Shown here: piece by piece, positions 45,793-55,600 of the stretch
Layout of the letters: every line of letters begins with the position of its first letter
Position numbering within the stretch: the stretch's first letter is position 1
NCBI RefSeq assembly: GCF_023822005.2
Contig: NZ_CP098806.1
Location: 62,001-126,000, forward strand
Direction: 5' to 3'
Origin: Dyadobacter fanqingshengii
GTDB lineage: Bacteria > Bacteroidota > Bacteroidia > Cytophagales > Spirosomataceae
Length of the DNA: 64,000 nt
Notes under the pieces: model-generated
The model's database searches: none
Told to the model about the DNA's origin: nothing
What the model saw: only the letters and a program-made list of their open reading frames with translations
Program-made: the position numbers and the translations under genes

Positions 45793-46626
45793 TTATAAAC
45801 GCACCAAATTCAAAATCAAAATTCCAACGGTGCTTATCCCACCAACTATTGTAACGACTAATGGGACAGTGCGAATTCTGCTATCGGTGTCAAGCATTCT
45901 AGCCTTTACAGGTTCGACATAAATGACATCATTTTTATGAATGTAGTAGTATGGAGAGTTAAAGATATCTCTGGATGTAAGGTCTATTCTTGCGTACTGA
46001 CGCTTGCCTTGTTCCTCCCGTATGATCATTACGTTGTTCCGATTTCCATAAATGGTCAAATCTCCTGCAAGACTTAGTACTTCTGGAAGCGATATTTTTT
46101 CGTCAGGGATTACGTAAACTGCGGGTAGCTTAACTTCTCCTAATACGGAAACTTTGAAGTTTAAATTTCTAACAATGACGGAAGGCTCTTTGAGATAGTT
46201 TACCAACCTCGCTCTGATAGTGTCAGCGGCGTCCGTCGTTCTCATGCCTGCAACATGCATTTTACCAACTAACGGAACTTCAATGTTGCCATCAACGTCT
46301 ACCAGATATCCTAATGGCTGCACTCTCGGCCCACCAACATTGGAATAGTTTGTGCTTGCTGTCGTAAAAGTATTAGGCGCGTTAAAAACCTCATTTGCCT
46401 CAGCATTTAAACTTCCTACGATAATAGAAAGAATGTCGCTTGGCTGAATCATCGGAATGTATTTCTGAGTGATTTCTTGCGAAGAAAAAGCAGCAGAGTC
46501 GCCTTGGAAATATACAATTGACTTTGGGGATACGCAAGAGGAGTTGGTAAGAATAATTGCAAAAAAGCAGATAACAAGCATAGCTGCCGGAATCGACTTC
46601 TTAAAAGTTTTGTAAGTTAAAATCAT
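45793..46626 (-). CDS. wza: Wza-type polysaccharide export lipoprotein (locus B)
   Basis: A 277-residue export protein. The signal peptide ends in the lipobox NSSC. The poly-export domain (LGYLVDVDGNIEVPLVGKMHVAG) is followed by the SLBB block VSVLGEVKLPAVYVIP and a closing hydrophobic helix (LVVTIVGGISTVGILIL). It pairs with the downstream Wzc 28 bases away. Its layout is the same as the locus A copy, consistent with duplication or independent acquisition of a standard module. Confidence 0.93.
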   Translation of the reverse strand: MILTYKTFKKSIPAAMLVICFFAIILTNSSCVSPKSIVYFQGDSAAFSSQEITQKYIPMIQPSDILSIIVGSLNAEANEVFNAPNTFTTASTNYSNVGGPRVQPLGYLVDVDGNIEVPLVGKMHVAGMRTTDAADTIRARLVNYLKEPSVIVRNLNFKVSVLGEVKLPAVYVIPDEKISLPEVLSLAGDLTIYGNRNNVMIIREEQGKRQYARIDLTSRDIFNSPYYYIHKNDVIYVEPVKARMLDTDSRIRTVPLVVTIVGGISTVGILILNLVRL

Positions 46627-46842
46627 GTGATTTTATTTTGATTAAGATTTATTAGGTACTGACTAGCTGTTGTTTAATCCTCTATAAAGCCTGCTTTTAA
46701 ACTTTACATCAGCGTTCAAATTGTGCGCATTTTGAATTAATATCAGCAACATTTGAATCGTAACCAATTAGGGAACCTTCGCGATGTACAATTTATTTGT
46801 ATTTTGTAACGAAGTACAAATATAAGTTAAATTCAATAATGG
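46627..46842. promoter_or_regulatory. Intergenic region before wza (locus B) with a -7-like box
   Basis: The 216-base gap between the phosphatase and wza genes could hold a second promoter for the locus. The best candidate on the minus strand is TATATTTG at 46817-46824 (plus strand CAAATATA), a perfect TAnnTTTG match about 190 bases before wza. A convincing -33 element is not seen. Confidence 0.35.
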
Positions 46843-47589
46843 CTACCACAAACCAACAAGTTTTTCATTTTGAAAAGGATAGGTAGAAACCCATTTATGG
46901 CGATCGCTTTGTTGAATCATATTCAAGTGCTGGATTTTGTGTGCATCGGTTCCTATAAATGTGATCAAGTCATTGCGCAGGAGCCATTCCGCGATTTTGC
47001 TGATATTGTCACCGTAATAGCCGGTCAATGACAAAATGTTCACTTGCAGCTCACAACCTTGGTCACTCAATTTCCGGTACATAGGCAAATCCGAATGGAA
47101 ATACGTGTAACGTTCGGGATGGGCCAGTACAGGCTGGTAGCCAAATTCTATAATCGAAAACAAGGTCTCCGCCAGGTTTAGCAGTGGCGTAGAGTAGGGT
47201 AATTCCACAAGCAACCTGTTGCCAGGCAGGGTTAACAATGTCTCCCTGTTGATAAGCATTTGCATAAAGTGTTCATCAATAAAATACTCAGCGGCAGCAC
47301 CAATCACTATATCCAAACCGGCAGCGCGCACGGCCGTTTTAACTTCATCTAGTTTAGAAGAAATAATCTCAGGTGTATTCTTGTAGCAATCCCAAATGAT
47401 GTGCGGAGTAGTGACAACGTGGGTATAACCCAGGTCCCGCATTTTTGCAGCCATTGCAACCGCTTCTTCAATAGTTTCTACGCCATCATCAATTCCCGGC
47501 AATATATGAGAATGTATATCTATACCTAAATGGGCAAGATTAATCTGTTTTTTAGTTTTATTTTTAAATATCCAGTCTAACATGTTCAT
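46843..47589 (-). CDS. PHP-type tyrosine-protein phosphatase (CpsB/YwqE-like)
   Basis: A 248-residue metal-dependent phosphatase of the PHP family that removes phosphate from the tyrosine tail of Wzc-type kinases. GIDIHSHILPGIDDG carries His26, His28 and Asp34 of the metal site; VVTTPHI, LAHPERY and IGTDAH provide further ligands. Length matches CpsB/YwqE. Its ATG overlaps the stop of the Wzi-like gene in ATGA (47586-47589). It is the only such phosphatase in the window though there are two kinases. Confidence 0.93.
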   Translation of the reverse strand: MNMLDWIFKNKTKKQINLAHLGIDIHSHILPGIDDGVETIEEAVAMAAKMRDLGYTHVVTTPHIIWDCYKNTPEIISSKLDEVKTAVRAAGLDIVIGAAAEYFIDEHFMQMLINRETLLTLPGNRLLVELPYSTPLLNLAETLFSIIEFGYQPVLAHPERYTYFHSDLPMYRKLSDQGCELQVNILSLTGYYGDNISKIAEWLLRNDLITFIGTDAHKIQHLNMIQQSDRHKWVSTYPFQNEKLVGLW

Positions 47590-49034
47590 CGAAAAGCCTT
47601 CGCGGCCGTTAAAAACATACCTTGCGAAGCGTGTAGCAATTTGCCGCTATCAGCAGCAATCGTAAGTGATAAAATAGTATCCTTCCTCAGATTTCGTACT
47701 ATTTTAACGTATCCCATAAATTGTGGAGTCTGTGGGAAAATACCGTAAATAGGGGGCGTATGTCTTTCGCCGGCAGTATGCCCATTTTCGCTAGTTCCAA
47801 AAGTTCCGTAATTATTTGTGTAAGTTAACCGTGTGTGGAACTGCCATAGCAAATTAGAAATTACAAGGCTTAAATGCAATGCAACCACCCGGTTATTGGT
47901 GAAGTAATCAGTAGGGTAACGAGGAAGGCCTTCCCTCAAATCGTTAGTTGTCGTAATTAACGGGTTGCCAAGTCCCAATCCTTTGTATGACCACCCCTGA
48001 GTATATAAATAGTTGTTATAATAGTCTTCATCGCCCGAAGGTGTAATTGGCGACCAGGATTCTCCTCCTTGATTCCTGCTGAAAAAAAATTCCAACAAGC
48101 CTTTGCTAATGATAAACTGCTCCGAAGGTTTCTTTTTATTGGTAACGCTAAATCCTGTTAAGCCATCCCGTAAGTTAGAAAGATGTGCAAGTCCACCAAC
48201 CTCGTAGAAGAACTGATGGTACAATAAGAACTTCATTTTATCAGTATCATAGTCAATCGCCGCATCCATTGATCCCATATGGTTTCCGACCTTGCTGTAA
48301 TTCCAGGCTTTTCCTAATACCACATGTTTGTAAGTCTGCGCTGCACTCAGATCAAAATTAGCCCAGATCCGGCTCTCATTTCCAAAAAAGACTTGGTGAT
48401 TAAAGCCTGCATACAACTTCATTCTCCAATTTTTGCCACCAATCCTTCCATAAAATGATTTGTGATGAAACTGCGTTTTTGCGGATTTGATTCTACCGTA
48501 TTGCAGTGGTATTTCTCCCAGCCATCCATGTGCAAGGCTTCCCTTAAAAGCCAGGAGCCCATTGGCAAATGGAAGCTCGTAAAAGTCAGGAATAGCAAAT
48601 TGTACTTTAGGTATGCCGAGAGCGTTCCCAGATATCGAAAATGCACCTGAAGAAAGGGTAGTGTCAACGAGACCTACAACATCCCTTGTACGGCCAGCTT
48701 GTAGTTCGAATATGCCGATCTTGACACCTGCATATCCCTGAATTAATGTGAAATTATGCTCTTTACCAACATTAAATCGCCCTTCTACGCCAGTCTTCCA
48801 CTTTAATAAGGAAGACTTTGTTGAATCGTAATTTACCTGAGCCCTGCCAATCAAACTAATTGAAGGACCGTTTAGTGGAATACTTCCAAATTGATTTGAT
48901 CTGAGCCAGAAGGGAACGGTTGCATCACTTGTAAGACCTGCTTGAGCTTCTAATCCAGCGCTCAAACGGGAGGACTGAGCTACCACAGAATTAAAAGATA
49001 ACCAAGCAATGGTTATATAGGCAAATATTTTCAT
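47586..49034 (-). CDS. Wzi-like capsule assembly outer-membrane protein (locus B)
   Basis: A 482-residue outer-membrane barrel, paralogous to 26795-28294. The ATG at 49034 starts a clear signal peptide (KIFAYITIAWLSFNSVVAQ); the earlier in-frame start adds 14 residues that do not look like a signal. VPFWLRSNQFGSIPLNG, AGRTRDVVGLVDTTLSSGA and IPKVQFAIPDFYELP match the blocks of the other copy. It would anchor the exported polymer at the outer surface. It is the first gene of the minus-strand part of locus B. Confidence 0.87.
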   Translation of the reverse strand: MKIFAYITIAWLSFNSVVAQSSRLSAGLEAQAGLTSDATVPFWLRSNQFGSIPLNGPSISLIGRAQVNYDSTKSSLLKWKTGVEGRFNVGKEHNFTLIQGYAGVKIGIFELQAGRTRDVVGLVDTTLSSGAFSISGNALGIPKVQFAIPDFYELPFANGLLAFKGSLAHGWLGEIPLQYGRIKSAKTQFHHKSFYGRIGGKNWRMKLYAGFNHQVFFGNESRIWANFDLSAAQTYKHVVLGKAWNYSKVGNHMGSMDAAIDYDTDKMKFLLYHQFFYEVGGLAHLSNLRDGLTGFSVTNKKKPSEQFIISKGLLEFFFSRNQGGESWSPITPSGDEDYYNNYLYTQGWSYKGLGLGNPLITTTNDLREGLPRYPTDYFTNNRVVALHLSLVISNLLWQFHTRLTYTNNYGTFGTSENGHTAGERHTPPIYGIFPQTPQFMGYVKIVRNLRKDTILSLTIAADSGKLLHASQGMFLTAAKAFR

Positions 49035-49415
49035 ATCATACGTTGAGCTGTAACAAAGGTAGTGACAAGAATGCAATATAAAAATTTAACAAGTCGAAAT
49101 TTGAATTATTCCTGGATACTCTGAACCAGATCCGACTAGCTTGATTCGCATTCATTGCTGATTAAAAATGCCTCTTCCCTTATTCTATTCCCGCCTCTTC
49201 GAATCCAGTTGTTGCTCTGTCAGTTCATAATTATCGCTTTGAACACACCGTCCGGTGGAACGCTCATGAAGCAACGGCACAAACTCCGAAATTTTTTGTA
49301 GAATTACTTTGTAATAATTAACCGAATTGTGAGTATATTTGTGTCAAATAATTTGTGTATAGTTCTATATTTGAATTCATTGTTTTAACGCATTTCATAC
49401 AACACTCTGCCAACA
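49035..49415. other. Divergent promoter region between locus B and the DUF1800 operon
   Basis: About 380 bases with no gene. It must hold promoters in both directions: for the Wzi-phosphatase end of locus B on the minus strand and for DUF1800 on the plus strand. Only the plus-strand candidate could be placed. Confidence 0.5.
49308..49341 (+). promoter_or_regulatory. Candidate promoter for the DUF1800 operon
   Basis: TTTG (49308-49311) and TATATTTG (49334-49341) resemble Bacteroidota -33 and -7 elements; the 22-base spacing is slightly longer than the usual 19 or so. It ends 74 bases before the DUF1800 start. Confidence 0.45.
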
Positions 49416-51053
49416 ATGGCGTATTTAGACACGTATTCGGGAACACTAACATCATCAACTGCTGCTCATTTACTGCGAAGAGCAACATTTGGTCCTACAA
49501 ACCAGGAGATTGCCGATTTTACAGGAAAAACTGCAGCTGAAGCAGTAGATCTGCTAATTGCCAATTCATCCTTTCGCGCAACTCCGCCGCCGCCTGTCGA
49601 AATGGATAGCACAAGAGCAGATGCTGGGCAGCCATTTTTCGGCAAACCCTTTGAAACCGAGCGGAATCCCCCATACTATAACTATGTAAGATACTGGTGG
49701 GTAGGATTGATGACGGAGCAGCTTGGTCGTCCCTCAGTCTTGGAAAAATTGACTGCTTTTTGGCAAAACCATTTCGTAGTGACCTACGGTGCCGTTCAGG
49801 ATTACAGATTTATGGACAGATATCTCAGGTTGCTAAGAAGCAATGCACTGGGCAACTTTCGGAATCTTGTTATTGAGGTTGCGAAGGACCCGGGAATGCT
49901 TGTTTTTCAAAATGGAAATGAAAACACAAAAGAACAACCCAATGAGAACTTTGCCCGGGAGTTGCAGGAACTCTTTACAGTGGGCCAAAAGGACTTCTAC
50001 GGAAATTACAATTATACTGAGGGAGATGTAAAGACCGCAGCGCAGGTGTTAACCGGCTGGCAAGTCACTAACCGATTCAAAGAGCAATCCACTTCAATCG
50101 GAATGTCATTTACACCGGCACGGCACGACACATCAAATAAGATTTTTTCGGTCAAGTACAACAACACTGAGATCGTAGGCCGCTCATCTGCAACCGGAGG
50201 AGAGGAAGAGTTGGCTGAGCTCACAGAAATGTTATTAAGGCATCCTGAATGCCCCAAGTTCATTTGTCGAAAGCTATATAGGTGGTATGTCAATACGAAC
50301 GTAACGCAGGAAATTGAGGATCAGATTATTGTTCCTCTGGCTGCTTTCTTTTCGAGTGCCGCAAATAATTACAAGATTGAACCGGTTCTCCGAAAATTAC
50401 TTTCCAGTAATGTATTTTTTGATAGCAAAAACATCGGAGCGATCATTAAGTCTCCCGCTGAATTGATGATAGGGGCTGTCAGGATTTTTGACCAAAAAGT
50501 GCCGGATCTGACAACTGACTATGCAGCATTCCAAAAGATGATGAATTATTTGAGTTACGGAATGAGTGCGCTGCAATTGAATCTCTTGAATCAGCCTTCC
50601 GTTTTTGGCTCTCCCGCATATTATCAAACGGGTTTTTCAAAGAATTGGATCAACGAAAGTATGTTAGGTTTAAGGGGGTCCAGAACGGATAGTCTCGTTT
50701 ACCCCTACCTCGAGATTAAGCCGGGATATATTTTAGGCGTTGATATTCTTAGCAGACTACGGAACATTCAGCCCAATTTCTCAGACGTAGCGGCTTCCCC
50801 TGCAATCACATGCGAGCAGGTGCTGGCTGAATTGTCTAAAAACCTTTTTGCATTAGAGCTGTCTCAGTCGCAAAAGGACTTTCTAATCGATTCCATAATG
50901 ATGATGAAAAGCAGCCCACGTTCCACTTGGATCAGAGAGTGGGATGCATATCGCGCAACTCCCGATAATGTTTCGAGGCAAAATGCCATACTCTGGCGTT
51001 GCAGAGCACTCCTAAAATATATGTTGAGAATGGCAGAATACCAAGTATTTTAA
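49416..51053 (+). CDS. DUF1800 family protein
   Basis: A 545-residue protein of the DUF1800 family. HLLRRATFGPTNQEIADF at the N-terminus, MTEQLGRPSVLEKLTAFWQNHFV, QPNENFARELQELFTVG, AAQVLTGWQV and KFICRKLYRWYV are the family blocks in order. No classical signal peptide is seen. Members are nearly always followed by a DUF1501 gene, as here, and are widespread in Bacteroidota, Planctomycetes and Proteobacteria; their biochemical role is unknown. The DUF1501 start follows 11 bases after its stop. Confidence 0.9.
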   Translation: MAYLDTYSGTLTSSTAAHLLRRATFGPTNQEIADFTGKTAAEAVDLLIANSSFRATPPPPVEMDSTRADAGQPFFGKPFETERNPPYYNYVRYWWVGLMTEQLGRPSVLEKLTAFWQNHFVVTYGAVQDYRFMDRYLRLLRSNALGNFRNLVIEVAKDPGMLVFQNGNENTKEQPNENFARELQELFTVGQKDFYGNYNYTEGDVKTAAQVLTGWQVTNRFKEQSTSIGMSFTPARHDTSNKIFSVKYNNTEIVGRSSATGGEEELAELTEMLLRHPECPKFICRKLYRWYVNTNVTQEIEDQIIVPLAAFFSSAANNYKIEPVLRKLLSSNVFFDSKNIGAIIKSPAELMIGAVRIFDQKVPDLTTDYAAFQKMMNYLSYGMSALQLNLLNQPSVFGSPAYYQTGFSKNWINESMLGLRGSRTDSLVYPYLEIKPGYILGVDILSRLRNIQPNFSDVAASPAITCEQVLAELSKNLFALELSQSQKDFLIDSIMMMKSSPRSTWIREWDAYRATPDNVSRQNAILWRCRALLKYMLRMAEYQVF

Positions 51054-51064
51054 ATCTAAATGAG

Positions 51065-52597
51065 ATGATGAATAGAAGAGATTTTATGTCAGCCGGAGCC
51101 TCACTGGTGCTTCCTTTCATGCTGGATGGCTTTGGCGTCAAGTCAATGGCGAAAGGTTCTGCGCTCGTACAATCATTGCAAAATGCTTCGATATTCAATA
51201 ATGACAGGGTTCTTGTGATCATTTACCTAGCCGGTGGCAATGATGGTTTAAATACTGTTGTACCGTTAGAGTTTTACTCGGAATACAATGCTTTGCGAAG
51301 CAACATTGCGATACCAGAAAGTGCTGTCCTGAAATTGCAGGGAACACCCGAAACAGGCTTCCACCCCGCAATGAGTGGAATGAGGAGTCTTTATGATGAA
51401 GGTAAATTAGCTATAATTAACTCCGTTTCTTATCCTAATTCGGATCAGTCGCATTACAGATCTACGGATATCTGGATGACCGGAGTCGATTCAAATCAAT
51501 ATTCCTCCAGTGGATGGGCAGGCCGCTTCCTAAACGATAGATTCCCTGGTTATCCGGAAGCCTATCCTACCCAGGAAATGAAAGACCCGTTGGCGGTGCA
51601 AATAGGGCAAATCAGCACACCAGCGCTACTGGGTACTTCACAGTCAATGGCCATTACAATTCAAGATCCAAATGTCTTTTATCAACTCATCGGGGAGTCG
51701 ACAGGATCAGTAGGAGGAGACTTACCGTGTTGCGATGCGGGAGATTTGATTTCTTTCGTGAGACAAAAACAAGTTTCAGCAGTCGGTTATGCCTCTCAGA
51801 TTAAGGCTGCTGCAGATGCAGGTAGCAACCTTGCACCATATCCTGATGCATCACAGAAAAATGAATTAGCGGATCAACTGAAAATCGTGGCCAGATTAAT
51901 TCATGGTGGGCTGAAATCTAAAATCTATTATGTTGAATTAGGTGGCTTTGACACGCATTCCGGTCAAGTAGGAACAACATCTACGGAGGGAATGCACGCG
52001 GTGCTTCTAAAAAATTTATCAGAAGCTGTGAGTGCGTTTCAAAATGACTTGAAACTTCAGGGAACAGAAGACCGGGTTTTAGGCATGACGTTCTCTGACT
52101 TTGGCCGCCGCGCCACTTCAAATGCTTCCAAAGGGACTGATCATGGTGTTGGCGCGCCGATGTTTTTGTTTGGCACTGGAATCAAAAGACAGCTCGTAGG
52201 AACAAATCCTGATCTTATTAACGGCTTATTACCTGCTTCCCCGCCGGCCTGGGACAACAATAGGGATATAAAAATGCAAATCGATTTTCGCAGGGTGTAT
52301 GCCGATATCCTAAATGAGTGGTTTGGGCTGGCCAGTTCACAAACTGAGCAGCTACTTTTCAGAAATTTTAAAACTACTTCTGTTTTTTCTGACAAGGTTC
52401 AAACCATTGCCTCTGGTGCATGGCCTAATCCGGAAATTTGGTCTCACGGCCGTGTCCCCTCCACAAGAGACATAGTACGCATAAATTCTGGCCATATCGT
52501 TACAGTGGGCCAAAATATCCTAGCAAAAGATTTGAAGGTTGAATCGGGCGGAGAGATCAGGTTTTTAGGGGATTATACGGTAAACATTACTGGGTGA
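51065..52597 (+). CDS. DUF1501 (sulfatase-fold-like) secreted protein with extra C-terminal domain
   Basis: About 510 residues from the ATG at 51065 (51068 is equivalent). The N-terminus NRRDFMSAGASLVLPFM has a twin-arginine and looks like a Tat signal, usual for DUF1501. VIIYLAGGNDGLNTVVPL, SHYRSTDIW, YVELGGFDTHSGQ and GTDHGVGAPMFLFG are family motifs of the alkaline-phosphatase-like fold. After about residue 440 a separate module begins: GAWPNPEIWSHGRVPS-RDIVRINSGHIVTVG, a beta-helix-like surface domain common in Bacteroidota exoproteins. Its stop overlaps a GTG start of the next gene by 4 bases. Confidence 0.9.
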   Translation: MMNRRDFMSAGASLVLPFMLDGFGVKSMAKGSALVQSLQNASIFNNDRVLVIIYLAGGNDGLNTVVPLEFYSEYNALRSNIAIPESAVLKLQGTPETGFHPAMSGMRSLYDEGKLAIINSVSYPNSDQSHYRSTDIWMTGVDSNQYSSSGWAGRFLNDRFPGYPEAYPTQEMKDPLAVQIGQISTPALLGTSQSMAITIQDPNVFYQLIGESTGSVGGDLPCCDAGDLISFVRQKQVSAVGYASQIKAAADAGSNLAPYPDASQKNELADQLKIVARLIHGGLKSKIYYVELGGFDTHSGQVGTTSTEGMHAVLLKNLSEAVSAFQNDLKLQGTEDRVLGMTFSDFGRRATSNASKGTDHGVGAPMFLFGTGIKRQLVGTNPDLINGLLPASPPAWDNNRDIKMQIDFRRVYADILNEWFGLASSQTEQLLFRNFKTTSVFSDKVQTIASGAWPNPEIWSHGRVPSTRDIVRINSGHIVTVGQNILAKDLKVESGGEIRFLGDYTVNITG

Positions 52598-52602
52598 TTA
52601 AT

Positions 52603-55600
52603 ATGAAGAGATTATATAAATTCGGAATTTGGTCATTATTAATTTGTCTTGGTTCGGTTACCTGTAATGCCCAGGTTGGTATTACTAAAACCGAGCGTAG
52701 CAATCCAAAAGGTATTGTAACTTTTGCTGAGTCGTCGACGATAAGTGGTATCAGTAGCAGTAAGCATATAGACGGCTATGTCAGAAAATTGGGCCACTCT
52801 GTATTTACGTATCCTGTAGGACATCTGGGTTTCTATCGGCCCTTCGCTGCCGAGTCAGACGGAACAACAGGTGCATATTTTCGTGGCGACCCAGGACAAG
52901 CAGTACTACCGGCTGGATCGCCGTTTAATAGAAACACCCGGGATAGTTCGCTGAACGCTGTTAGTTCTGTAGAGTACTGGGATGTAATAGGAACTGAGCC
53001 CACCAAATTGACGCTAAGCTGGAATGATGGCAGTGATTTGACATCTCTGACAGGTGGGTCAGTCGATTTGGTGACAATTGCGGGCTGGAGTAAATCAAAT
53101 GCACGCTGGGAGAAGATCGCCTCTCTGCGAGACCAGACCTCTATAACAGGTGGCACCAGTACGATCTTGACTGGTTCGGTCACATCAGTTCAAGCTGTTG
53201 ATTTGAAAAATTATAGTGCTTTTACCCTAGGATCAGGTTTGTCAGAATCTGTGGCATCCAATTTCGAAGGTGTTTTGGAATCCGTTGCCAATTCGGAAAT
53301 CAAGGGTTGGGTTTGGGATCAGAGCTATCCTAATGCTGATTTAACCATTGAACTATACGAGGGCCAAACTGTTTATGCAACTGTTAAAGCGAACGCGTTC
53401 AGGTCAGATTTGAAAGATGATGGCAAAGGCACCGGTTACTACGGATTCAAGATTTCAACTCCCGCAACGCTTAAAGATGGAAAGGCACATCAACTGAGTG
53501 CCAGGATCAGGGGAAGCGCGTTTATACTAAGCGGATCACCAAAGCAGGTTTCTTATTTGTTCGAGGGGCAGATGGAGATATTAGATTGTTACCGGATCAG
53601 AGGTTGGGTATGGGATAAGCAGAATCCGAATTCAACTATCGACGTGGAAATGGTTGAAGGTGGTATTGTACGTGCAACCATATCGGCATCTCAGTTCAGA
53701 CAAGATTTAAGTAGCGCAGGCAAAGGTTCTGGTAATTACGGATTTGAAATTGCTCTTCCGACGTCATTAAGAGATGGTAAGCCGCATCAATTTGATTTCA
53801 GAGTTAAAGGAAGCTTGTACAGCCTTGTTGGTTCACCAAAGAGTATAAATTGCTCTACCTCGCAGTTTTACGGAAGTATCAATGTGCTGGATTGTAGCAC
53901 GGTGCAAGGCTGGGTATGGGACAAGTCTTATCCGGACTCTTCGCTGACGATTGAACTCTATGAAGGCTCGACAGTGCATGCGACTGTGGTAGCCAATGCA
54001 TACCGTGCCGATGTAAAATCAGCGGGATACGGAACAGGCAACTACGGTTTCAGCTTCGCGCTTCCTGCGAGCCTGAAAGACGGTCAGGCGCACCAGGTTA
54101 GCCTGCGCGTGAAGGGTAGCAGTTTCAACATTGGCGCTGCCAAATCTTTGACTTGTTTTACAAAATTATACGAAGGTTCATTTGAAGGTGCAGATTGCAC
54201 GAGCCTGCGCGGCTGGGTCTGGGACAAAAACCATCCGGAATCAGCACTCGTGGTAGAGCTGCTGGATGGCAGCACGGTCCACTCGATCTATAATGCCAAC
54301 ATCCTGCGTCCAGACTTGCAAAGTGCCGGAACGGGCACAGGCAAATATGGCTTCAACATTCCATTGCCTGCCAACCTTCGCGACGGCAAGCCACACCAGC
54401 TCAGTGTGCGTGTACAAGGCAGCACTTATGTGCTTTCAGGTTCACCGCGTACACTCACATGCTCAGTTCCTTCGCAGTTTTACGGAAGCATCAATGTGCT
54501 GGATTGTAGCACGGTGCAGGGGTGGGCATGGGACAAGACTTATCCGGAATCTTCGCTGACGATTGAACTCTATGAAGGCTCGACAGTGCATGCGACTGTG
54601 GTAGCCAATGCATACCGTGCCGATGTAAAATCAGCGGGATACGGAACAGGCAACTACGGTTTCAGCTTCGCGCTTCCTGCGAGCCTGAAAGACGGTCAGG
54701 CGCACCAGGTTAGCCTGCGCGTGAAGGGTAGCAGTTTCAACATTGGCGCTGCCAAATCTTTGACTTGTTTTACAAAATTATACGAAGGTTCATTTGAAGG
54801 TGCAGATTGCACGAGCCTGCGCGGCTGGGTCTGGGACAAAAACCATCCGGAATCAGCACTCGTGGTAGAGCTGCTGGATGGCAGCACGGTCCACTCGATC
54901 TATAATGCCAACATCCTGCGTCCAGACTTGCAAAGTGCCGGAACGGGCACAGGCAAATATGGCTTCAACATTCCATTGCCTGCCAACCTTCGCGACGGCA
55001 AGCCACACCAGCTCAGTGTGCGTGTACAAGGCAGCACTTATGTGCTTTCAGGTTCACCGCGTACACTCACATGCTCAGTTCCTTCGCAGTTTTACGGAAG
55101 CATCAATGTGCTGGATTGTAGCACGGTGCAGGGGTGGGCATGGGACAAGACTTATCCGGAATCTTCGCTGACGATTGAACTCTATGAAGGCTCGACAGTG
55201 CATGCGACTGTGGTAGCCAATGCATACCGTGCCGATGTAAAATCAGCGGGATACGGAACAGGCAACTACGGTTTCAGCTTCGCGCTTCCTGCGAGCCTGA
55301 AAGACGGTCAGGCGCACCAGGTTAGCCTGCGCGTGAAGGGTAGCAGTTTCAACATTGGCGCTGCCAAATCTTTGACTTGTTTTACAAAATTATACGAAGG
55401 TTCATTTGAAGGTGCAGATTGCACGAGCCTGCGCGGCTGGGTCTGGGACAAAAACCATCCGGAATCAGCACTCGTGGTAGAGCTGCTGGATGGCAGCACG
55501 GTCCACTCGATCTATAATGCCAACATCCTGCGTCCAGACTTGCAAAGTGCCGGAACGGGCACAGGCAAATATGGCTTCAACATTCCATTGCCTGCCAACC

